From: Helicoverpa zea
Lineage: Eukaryota; Arthropoda; Insecta; Lepidoptera; Noctuidae
Direction of reading: 5' to 3'
Assembly (NCBI RefSeq): GCF_022581195.2
Contig: NC_061482.1
Coordinates: 11,346,001 to 11,410,000, forward strand
Length of the DNA stretch: 64,000 bases
Part shown: one piece after another, positions 45,901-57,900 of the stretch
Layout of the letters: each line of letters opens with the position of its first letter
Numbering within the stretch: the stretch's first letter is position 1
Position numbers and translations under genes: made by a program
Notes under the pieces: generated by a model
The model's database searches: none
Told to the model about the DNA's origin: nothing
The model's input: only the letters and a program-made list of their open reading frames with translations

Positions 45901-48900
45901 AACAGGTGCTCTTTCACATAAAGTTCAGTGTTGGCGTGTCCACAAAGTTTTACTAAGCAAAATCGGTTTTATTTTAAACGAATTTTCGATTGAAACATTA
46001 CTCTACGCCTTTGAAAATTAATAATGTATCGTGTCTTACTAAGTAAATAGCCTACATTGGAAAGACAATAAGTACGAGAGCTCGACAGCGGGAGAAATCA
46101 CGAGCCTTTGTGACTATTGTTTAGGACAAAATTACGATATCACAATTTTGATGTCTTTTTCAGTTAATGGATTTCCAAAGTAACAATACTGCTCTTTTGG
46201 CGCTGCTTATTCCCTATTTACTAATGGAACTCTTAATGAAGAATGTGAAGGTTATCAGCTACGTGTCCCTTATCGGTAATTTATTTTGTTTCTTGAAAAT
46301 ATGAATACTTGAATGTATTTAATATATTTAAAAGTATAAAAGAACTACAAGGTGACTCTTCTCGCGTATACGCATGTGATTCCCTTATATGTAGATAGAA
46401 AGACACGGAGAGCGCGAGTCTATTCAAAGATCCATCGCGCACCGCGTGACATTGTGAGCCTTCTCTCTATGTACGCATATCGTGGACCACGCACTCAAAT
46501 GCCTAAAAGAAGTCACAGAAGACGTAGAAAGTTTTCTTCTAGGATTTGAGTGTATGTCAACCTGTAAAGTTGGAGTTAAAAGGCTCTATAGTAGACCTAC
46601 CCCTTGTGCTTTTAACATAGAAGTTGGCAGTCCAATGATCCCCAGAGATCCCGACGAATTCAGAACTTTCCTTTTTGGAGAGTCCGTTGAAAAACCGGCT
46701 GAAAAATCTTAAAAGTTAAAAGGTAACTGTTTTTCAGGTACCCTAATGAACGCAATCGGATTGGTTCTAGTGTATTACCAGTGCTTTTCCGACCCGGCGC
46801 GGGTGTACAAATATGCGGCTGCTGATTTTATGCCTATCATGTATGCTTGTGGAGCATATTTGTGTAATCTGAGCGCCGTTGGTGTGGTAAGTTTAAAGAA
46901 AACTCGCCTGCATGAAAAATTTCAACTAACGAACTAAAAAGACAAACATTAAGGGCCTATTCTAATGAACCTGCTTATCTAGCTAAGAGGTACACCTATT
47001 ACGAATGCACAACTTGTGTCTACCCTTTCAGTTCATTGGTGCAGATTTTCAAGCAGGCAGTATTTTTTGTTTCGAAGTATCTAACATTTACACGAGAAGT
47101 TTTCTGTTTTTATATATTAGATGTTGTCAGTGGACAAAATGTTGAAGAATCCACGGCTGATGATGGGCAAAACTGGCGTGATACCTGTAAGCATGTCTGT
47201 GGCGACCTTTACGTGTATGTCAGTTGGTGCTCTGGGTTACTGGTCTTTTGGGAGCATGGAGGAAAATGTACTTCGGGTTTTGCCGCTCGATGAAGTGTAA
47301 GCATCCAAATTAGTTTGAATATACTTAGACAAGAAGAAGAAACTCGTTACATTATTTTCAATACCTCTAAGTATCCTACTAGGTACACTAATGTGTACAT
47401 ACTAATAAATACCTACATACATCCCTACTAATATTATAAATGCGAAAGTAACTCTGTCTGTCTATCTGTCTTTCTGCCTGTCTGTTACGCTTTCACGTCT
47501 AAACCACTGAACTGATTTAAATAACATTTGGTACAGAGATAGAGTTGACCTTGAGAAAGAACATAGGATAGTTTTTATCCCGGAATTTTGAAAAATTCTT
47601 TTGGAAACGCGTTATAACCGAACTTTACGCGGGCGAAGCCGCGGGCGGAAGCTAGTACATATTATAAATGTGAAAGTTTGTGAGAATGTATGGATGTATG
47701 TTTGTTATTCTTCCACGCAAAAACGTCTGGACCGATTTGGTTGAATTTTTTTATATAAATGCGTGATACCCTGGATTAATAGGCTGCTTTTTATCAACAC
47801 ACCACGCGGTTTATGATAATATTTTTGCCATATTTCAGAACTGCCTTGATAATTCTGGCGGTGTACCTAGTGTCTGTTGCGTTCGCTTTCCCTATCCAGT
47901 GCTACCCGGCCATAGGAGTGGTACTCGAGGTGCTTAAGTACCACGACCCCCTGAATTCACCGTCACCCAAAACACTCAAACGAGTAGAAGTATTGGGCCG
48001 CCCTATCTTTGTCTTAATGACGTGTAAGTACATTAATGAATATGTTTTGCCTTAAGTCCAACTTAAGGGGTGCGAGGTGTATCTGATTACAGGTATGTTT
48101 GTCTGTGACCGCACAGCTCCCAAACGGATAAATTGTTTTAATTTTTTTTGTAGGTAGGTAACTCTTTGTAAGTCTAATCAGTCTTTACCTAAAACGAAAA
48201 TCCGAGCTGGTAAAACTAAATGTATAAATCAACGGACCTTACGTACACATACCTTATACACTTTTGTTGAACATATCTTTAAATTATTCTATTGTTCTTG
48301 TAACCAGTTACGATCAGCTACTTTATCCCGTTCCAAGCACCCGTGGTGGCATTTGTGGGGAACCTATGCGCTTCAATGATGTCGCTAGTCTTTCCCGCTC
48401 TCATGGACACCTGCCTTCGATACCCTAACAATTACGGCCATCAGGGATGGCGTTTCGTGAAGAACATGATCATCATCACGTTTGGACTCGTCGATTGGGT
48501 CTTTGGAGCACTCATTTGTGGCTACATTATCAGTGTAAGAGTTATTTCGAGAGCATCCCCGAACGCAAAAGGTGGTTTTTGATGTGTGTTATTTTATGTT
48601 GTGACTTTTTGAGAATAATATAATACCTAAGCATTATTCAGAGCTGTTTTAGTGCTTTAATATGGACAGCGACGTCTTCAATTTTACACTTCTTCAAAAT
48701 AGTAACCGTGGTCGGAAGAGAAATTAAGGACTTCAGATCATTACATAGCCAGAAAGCTTTTCAAAACGATAATCTGACTTAGGTATTAAAAAACGGTTAC
48801 CATATTTCTTGAAAATAAATACTGAAAATGATATCAAAGTATTTTATAATTCTTATCTTTTCTTTATATTCAAGCTAAACGTTCAGTATTCCTAATGCTA

Positions 48901-51900
48901 AGTACCTATCTACTGATCCTTTTATCTCGGTCTAAACTCCCCAGAAGCAAACTAGTTCCCTAGCTCATACACGCGCTTGATACGCAGTCTCCTATAGGTT
49001 ATATAGGTAGTAAATAGCGTGGTTTTGACCCTGACGACCTACTAACTGCTCAACACGAGTGATATCCGTCTCACTACTGAATGCCTTACAAATAGATTTA
49101 AGTCTTCCGGCTTCAACAAAGGATTGGCGCGTACTTTATACGTAGCTAGGAACGTAACTATCGTTCGGTTTCTTACAATTTATTAAGAGCTGCGATAACA
49201 ACGCATTAAGTTTGTTTTTTTCGAATAAATGTCTGATTCTTCACTAGCCCTCCTAGACATAGGAGATGGCACGAAAGTTAGGGAACAAAGATTTAAACAA
49301 CAAAGAATTTTTTACGACCTTTTATCTAAAAGTCACAAGTCTTTAAATTGCAATGCAATAATTATAATCATATAAGATCAAATTAAAAATATCTCCTTGT
49401 AATGTTCTTAAACTTTGTCTGGCTGGTAGAGGGGTTTCGGAGTCTAGTTAACAAACCGGCCCACCGGCTGTGAGATCTATGGGGTTCCATAAAAAAAGAT
49501 TTACGTATCGAGTTTCGTTAGACACCTCGGCGCCTGCCCCAAAGTTGCTCAAAGCCTCGTGTCATGGTGATAACATGATCGTCGTGGCAGTTTCGAGTAT
49601 GTATTTACTTTTATCAATATTCTTAAAACAGCCCTCATTAAAAAAGGCTGTAAGCTACCGTGTAAATAATTCACGCTCATTGTCTTTTATTATTGAAAGC
49701 TTTATTACTTAAAGCGATTAAGGTTTAAGTTATAATGGCGCATTAGCTGGCAAACCGGTCTATTCTTTTAACTCTTTCTTAACGACTTCATCTTCGCGGC
49801 CCAGGTAAGCTCTATAGCTAAATATAAAACATCAAAGGTGCGGGTTGATCTTCAACAAAGCTTTCAAATGATCACTGGACGGTTTTTTTATCGTCTCATG
49901 CCCGAGACGAGTTCTCCTTACCTTTGAATGACAAAAAAAGTGGACCCCATTGTGATCGGCGTCGAGCTGTCTGACGCAAACCACTGATTCTTAGAAAAAT
50001 ACTCGAAGGACTCTCTCCACTTCGACTTTAGACGTTGTTTAAGTGATTTTGTTGTTAGCAATTTAACCACGCTACCTACGAATTAGCACCAAAATAAGTA
50101 GGTAGCTTAGTCCTGTTGTATTCATTTTCTTGTTACCTATTACTTAGCTATTCTAGCAAACTATTTAACATAATGGATCAAAAAATACATAGTTGACGAA
50201 ATTCGGCCAATAGTTCTGCAGATAACCGTTATATAGGAACACTGGGGTCTCTATACCGTCCGTGCAGAGATGCGCAATCATCAATTCCGAGCCGTGATTA
50301 TAAAGTGTAGTTAATTAGATAGAATCCGCACAACCGGGTCAACATGAGTGGCAGTAAATGGTTAATTGGCAGCACAGGCGCCACCGCTTAATGGAAGGGA
50401 CTAGAACTAGTAGTCGCCAAGTAAAACGACGTAAATGGATGCGGGCCGACCAATGGACTTATATCGACTATCAACAGAACCGAGGGACAAACTTCAATTA
50501 GTCAATACTTACCGCGTCGTTACTGATAATTTCTCACTTAGTCATCGAGTTACGTGCTGGCTCGTCATAAATTAAGCGCAGCTGTAATTTATGGGCGAGA
50601 AAGATGAGTGGTTGAAATTAAACCTCTTACTCCGGATCGGAAGCCAACACAGTATTATTTCATTACTGAATGACTCAGTAACAGCAATGTATGGACATTG
50701 ATTAAATACATCGTATTGGTTTCTGTAATGGAGTAAAACAATTTAACTGTCGAGGAATAAAGTGCATGTGGCATTCGTTTTAATTTTAAATTCTTAGTAA
50801 TTTATTGGATCTCATTTATGACATGCCTTGATAGCAACGAGTTATAAAGTAATTCCATATGAAAGGTATCAGGTAATCGTAAAGGTATTCCGCGAAGGGC
50901 GCCATTTCATATTAGCAGCGACTGTCAGGTTTCATACGAACAACTTATCGGGGATGCGTCGCGACGCGCTGCTCACGCGCACCTCACAGAATGCTAAGCG
51001 ATTTACTTAGACATTTTTTTTATCGCCCTTTCCATACATGTTCCTTCATATTCGATAAACCTTTTTTATCTTCGATACAGTTTTATAACGATATTTCTCT
51101 TAATAGGAGGAGATTTATGCACATGCATTATGTACAAGATGATTCTGAAGCAGTTTTAAACCAAATTGACGTCGAAAATGTTAAAGAAGTAAGTAAATTA
51201 CTGCATAAAATATAATTTCTGCAGCCACGCGGCATTTTACAAACAAGGGTAGGTACAGCGAAGATTGTAGATACTTACCGTGTTACTTACAACACATAAG
51301 TATTTAAATGTCAGCAGGGGTTAGTAAACTTAAGAGTTCACAATATAAGCAGGCACCAATTTAAACCGCGCCCGAAAACTGCATTCAAACTACTGACCAA
51401 ACACAAAACTGCAGATAAGGTAGAATTAATTTAAAACTCAAATAACGTAAACAAGCAATATTATTCAAACATTGGACAAAAAAGGCCGGCACATAATTCA
51501 TCACATATAATGACTAAGTTTATAATATCTTGCTACATGGCTTTTTTAACGTCAATCCGCATTCCTTAATAGAATTAAGTGCAAAATCAAGTCAAAGCAA
51601 TCTAAATTATTGACTCACGCTAACTTTTTTACCTGAGTTTATTTTTGAAACAAAAATTGTTCTCTGTCAGCTCTTTTAAATAAATTCAGGGCCTGACTCA
51701 TTTTATATGAAACACATGTATAGGCATAGGCGTACTAAGAAGTTAAGATCTGGAATTCTAGTATTTCCGGCGTACACAGAAGAATTAATCATTATGATCC
51801 GTCGCGCCTTGCGAATAACGTAAAATATCATCTGGCATACATACCTACTAAGAACGAAAATATGAGAAAAAGTCGTCCCTTGAAACTATTATTTACACAA

Positions 51901-54900
51901 AATTAATTTTCCAAAATTTAAAGGCTTACTTTTAAAGCTTTATCTAAGATTTATCCATGTCTTACTAAATGCAGAAAAATATACACATCTTTAAATTAAA
52001 TTGTTATCTTTAGCCATTCAGAGAATTTATTGACTGAGAGAATTGAAAACACTACAGAAATAAATTCAGTTATGCAATTAAGTTTAACCACAATCAGTCA
52101 AGTGCTGACTCATTATTAGAATAGCTGTTTGTCACAATGTCAACTCGCCTGCTCTATATAACTTGGTGATTTATTCTCAACGACATACTACTTAGAATCA
52201 GTATGTGTTAAAGAAAATATGTGATTTCTTGTTTCGAAGTCCGTCAGCGGTTACTCCACGCTCTCATAAAAACTAGCCTTACAGTCTTTCTCATCTGGGC
52301 GATGTAACACTGAAAGATTATTTTCAAATAGTTCTTGAGATAAGCGCGTTCAAACAAACTCTTCAGCGTCATAATATTATTTACCGCAGTCGATTGTTAC
52401 CAGTTACCACAACGCTTGTCTAGACATTCACTCTCCCTAAAGTTTCACTGCGCGAGATGGGATCAGCTGCGATCGGAGGTTATAAGAAGGTGCGCGTATA
52501 GAAGGAAGCAAACTGTTAGCCGAATAGCGGGCGATGCCCTGCGTAGGATGACCCTTTGTCTGAAGGGTATTACATAGTCCTGTGCTCGATAACAGAACAC
52601 TTATAATGAATTTGGCTCGCTGGGATATGGCGTGGGAACGACACGTTTAAGGCCCATGTTATACAACGATACACGACTATAGTTATATATTATTTTAGAT
52701 TTGGTCCTAACTGTTTCATAAATCATGTTTTAAGTAGCTAAGTCTTGAGTCACCTTTTAATACTAATTTGAAAGCGCATAAAACGTGTTAGCAGCCCGTC
52801 TTACGACCACTTACAACTATATGACAGACAATTTATATGTAAAGTGACTTATTAAGTTATTGTTGTGCGCGGTCAAGTACCTGCGTTCGTTCCTAATCAC
52901 ATTGTACACAATCTGGGACATAATCAAATTCGCTGTACATAATATAATTGGTTAAGCTTTTTTTAGCTTTGTAACCGTTTGTGAACACAATAGTACATTT
53001 ACTTAGATGCAAGTCATTTAGACGAGAGGATAGAATTGTACGTATTGAAGATTTTGCTTTTAGTTTATCAGTAGGTATATTAGCCGTTTCACCCGCGCCC
53101 CGAGTTAACTACGTAACGCACCTAGATAAGTAGATGTTTTGATTCCCCGATAAATGGGCTGTCTAACATTGAAATATTTTTTCAATTCGGACCTGAGATT
53201 AGGGCGTTTAAACAAACAAACCCTTACTTTATACTATAAGTTCAGATTAAAAATATCCATGCTAACTTTGTATTTAATTAGCGTCTAGCTGCTAACTCAG
53301 TGATTAACCTAGCCTTTGCCTGGTACAACTGAGTATGGGGAAAGCCCGTAGTCAAGGATACACTCTAGAGCTAATTATTGAAACGTGTTACGAATTCTGC
53401 TACACAATCCACTACGAACATTAGCATTATTAACAACGGAATAGTTACAAGTACTTATGAATATTAATATACGTCTATCTATGTTAGATTGTTTGATGCG
53501 TTTCTATGTAATTTTTACATTGGTCCTGAAGTTAGTAGTAGTCGGGGTTTTGGTTATCATCAAGTTAAATCCTTACTAATGTTGTGTGAATGAGAAAGTT
53601 CTGACCGTCTCTGACTGTTTACGAAAACTGAACCAACACTATGGAAACAAAGATTGCCTAGAGCCTGAGAAAGAGCGTAGGCTACTTTTTACTCGGGCGC
53701 ATAAAATGCTATTAAATTGACTATTCAAATTATTAACTGCATTGAGAAAGTTATGACTGTTGTTAAGAAAGAAGATACATTGTCGTGGAGATTGAAATAG
53801 TTTCTGCAAATTATAATAACCGTCACATCAACTAAAAAAGCTTACAGATATTGATATTGATTGACTCAATTTCTATTTAAAATGTCTATGACCAAAGAAG
53901 AAGCTCATAGTTGAAAATATTTACTTCACTGAAAATTTAACTAACATTCCACGTAATATAAAAAGCTCGTATAAATTGCTACATGAGTCACGATTAAAGA
54001 ATTCATAGGTAAAACATTCACTATTAATGTGCTACTAAATTACCTGGCATACGCAAAATATTTAGACACCATTAAATTAATCAACTTTATCAAATGTTGG
54101 CAGTAAACATAAGGCTGAATTTAAAATACAACGAATATATTCATATGACGAAAGCTCGAAACATACTAAGTGTAATACTGATGATATGGCGCCAAACGTA
54201 ATTGCATTCTAATCACAAAATACTTACAAATGTACATAAATATGTATAACGACGTGCAAGCCATACGTAAAATATACTCACATTATTTATCACTCAATGT
54301 CGACTGTCTCTTGTTGTAGTTCATATAGGTTAGATGGAAAAGTAAAGCAAGGATTACCAACATAGCGAAACGGAACTAACCGTAGTTGCCATTGAACAGG
54401 CTTTCTCTTGTCTAAATAAAAGACGGTAGTCTATTTAATGACAAGTCAGTAGGTTAAAGTACCCCTGCAAGGGAGGACACTCGCTCCATTTCCCATTACA
54501 ACGAACGCAACTGACAAAATGTGTAAAGGTGCAATGAACAGTTCGGGATAAACATGCGTGAATTTGTGACGACAATAATATATTATTTACTTGAGCAAAT
54601 GGATGTTGCACGTGACATGCTATTGTCACTCGTGCAATTGTTATCAACAGTTATTTGCATCTCACTGGTCTTGTTCTCCGAGAATGGGTGTATACTGGTG
54701 CATTTTCGACGTGCACTGATATATTGCAAACGTCTCATGCGATTCTTATATATTCGCGACCGCAGACGTGTGCCAGGGTGCATCAGCACGCACGCGATGC
54801 AATTTGTATGTCAAAACGAATAGCTTTATTTTATTCTGGAATTGCATTCTGTGTGTGAAGTTTTCAACGCCAGAAATTCTTGCATTCCCATTTAGGGGTT

Positions 54901-57900
54901 TTGCTCGTATGTATTTATTTTAAGTTTTTCTAACACGTTCTCAAATGGATGGATAGGAGTAATATTTATTGTTTGTGGTATTTTTTTTCTGTGAAAATGT
55001 TTTCCTGTTGCCGAGACGTTATTTCTGAACACAGTACAACATCAAACGCCAAATGAATCTTCCTACTTACATTTTTAATATTCCAGCGATAACCCCATGA
55101 TTAGTACACACGAAATTGTCTGTTTACGTAAAAAGTACAGTAACCTATAGTTAATTAGTTTAACGGCCTACAATGTATATTTTTATGTGAATCAGCAGTT
55201 CAGCAGTATGTTTACAAAGCGCAAGACTGATGTGTTTATCAGTATTTTATAACGAATTGGGTATGTTTCTGTGAAAATTGCTTAAGATAATATCTACGTG
55301 AAACTTATCTATCGGTACTTCCAAAAGGCGTTCTAGTGTAATGTAAACAATGGCTTTCATCTGGATAATTGTTTACAAACGATGTCTGAAGTGTATCCAG
55401 AGGTATTTACAATGGCGTGTTAGATAAAACAGATGTCTCAGATCCGGGTACAAGAGAACTCTTACCGTTGATCGCTTAGAAGACGTTCTCAAACAATTAC
55501 GACGAATACTCTTTTAAATCTTATAAATCACCATCAATGTGGCGTTTCGCCTACTGCTACGTTCACTCAGATTTATAAGTAGCTACGTCCTACCATTGTT
55601 CAAACTAGTTGCTTAATATACGTTACAAATTGTTTTATTTAAATTTCATGTTATTGTAGTTTTGTGTTTAAATTGAATAGCTTTATAGACATATTAGACA
55701 TTGTAATCTAATGTCGTAATGTCGCCTATAAACTAGACGAGTGTAGTTTATTCACCTATCAACTGAATAGGCAATAATGTAGAATTCGCTTAGCATAGGT
55801 ACATGGAAACTAGCAAGTTCATAAACGTGATGAAAACCAAATGTTATCTCATAGTGAATTACTGTTTCAGAATAGTTGAATCAGTAAATCAATAAGATTT
55901 AGATTCCATACGCTCATCTAATATCGTTTAAGCCAGGCATTAAAGAGAACAAATTCGCATTGCAACACCTAATTTTAACATTAACATAAAAGCTAGCCGT
56001 AGTAAAAATTACCACATGACACATTCATTCTGGAGAAGAGATTGCTTCAACTTCCACGGGCCAAAGGGGCACTACCGCTGACATGGAACCAAAGGTTTTG
56101 TGGCCAGGAACCTTGGGAGTCACGATATCCATAACCCTTTTACCTTAAAAGCTAAGTCATAAATGTCAAAGAAACTGAAAGGCAGTAGTCATGAACGGTC
56201 AAGAAATGTGTCACTTTACTCACCGGTTCTAGTGCAGTCTGGGCGACCGTTCCTGACGGAGGTATCAGGGATGGGTTTCCCGTCAGGGTTGACACACCAG
56301 CAGCTGGCAGCGACTGCACCAGCAGTGGCGCACTGCACTGCTGCGTAGCTCCCGTCGGCGCGGCATCGTGGTATGTACGCTGACCAGACCCCGCTCTGGG
56401 CCTTCAACGCGTACCGCAACGCAACTAGGCATGAAGACTGCCCCTCTGGGTAAAGATTACATTATGTTAACCTTAAAATCCTGGACCTACAAGAACCGCG
56501 AGAATAGTGTTGAAAGTTGTGTAACCATAGATATGTGACATAGTATAACTTGTGTTCATGCAGTCTGCTCTATAGAACTCAGAATGTCCAACTTAGCTAT
56601 AAAGTGTGTAATAAAACTTAACGGACATCGAGGAATCACTAGCCCTAACTAACTAATCTGTACTGGTATAGAAGCTGTAAAAGTGTAAACTGACTACATT
56701 CCATGACTTCATAAAGAACGGTTGTACCGCAAATGCAAGGCCGAGTTCAACAAAGGCGCTTTTTATAAGAGTCATGGTCATGGGGGACATCGTTATGTAT
56801 GAGTATGTTTTTTTCTATACTTGCTTACTATGTGTAGGTAGCCAGTACTTGTTTGCAACAAATAGAATCCTTGTGACCATAAGCCGTTCTACATTTGGAT
56901 TTCAATTGGCCGACGAAGCAAAGGTATTGCAGGGGGAAAGGTACTGGTAGTAGAATACGAGGATATTTGGCGTGCACTTACCGACGCAGGGTCCCTTCCT
57001 AACGATTGTGACGGGCGAGCCGGTGCACTGCGCCACCATGAGGTGGCAGCGCGAGGGGTAGGTGCGCCCGTCCGAGCCGCACACCGGGCGGCGCGCGTGC
57101 GCCGCGCTCGAGTCGCACGCCGCCGCGCGCGCTCTGCAGCTCTCATTGCTTAACGTACTCGATGCCGAACTCTGACAACAAACAAACAATTTAACCAAAT
57201 CATTAATTAACCCAATTGATTGATTCAAGCACATCATTTAGACCATGATTCAATTGATGGGCGTTAAAACTTTGCTACTGGTTGCGACAAATCTGATACG
57301 ATCCTTATGTTAGACATTGTTAGATTGAAGACAGCTTTGATTTCCTTTTAGAAAGGTTTGTAATTCAAGCCAAATGATTGGTGGGATCGGTTCCAGCTAA
57401 ATCAGGTTTCTGAATTGATTAACATAGCTTGGGTGTTACGCCTAATGCAAACATAAAGTACGCATCGGTTTCTTATTCCAGTTTTATAACTTGGACCGTT
57501 GGAACAATAGGACCTGCCTGTACTTGGAAACACTTTTGAATATTATGCTTCTGATTATACAAGCTCATAACATAAAGACTAATTTAAATTCAGTTTCCAC
57601 TTATATGGTAACTGAATAACTGTAACTATAAGCTCTGCTACATTCTCAATGCCAATGTCAATATTCGCGACTGGGTGCCTTCTGCCTGGCTGGGTGGTCA
57701 TTACGAGTAGCCTTGGTAATTTTATATTCTTTATGTATGAAGACAACTGTTTTAGAAGATTAAGGTACGTTCCAGATATAAAAACCGCCTAGTCCCTCGT
57801 GCCCAGTAGCAGTCTCAAACTGCGTACAGCCTACGAACTGTTTTAGGCATACCAAAGCAGAAACTTTGTAATTATTCAATAATTTATGGATACAATTGTC

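Noticed and set aside
54435..54858. four overlapping 67-89 codon frames on both strands, one with a hydrophobic stretch
   Set aside because: Overlap on both strands with no splice context, domain or neighbour; best explained by chance.
56889..57146. 85-codon Arg/Ala-rich minus frame over the Kazal exon
   Set aside because: Out of frame with the Kazal cysteine pattern, which is unmistakable in the adjacent frame.
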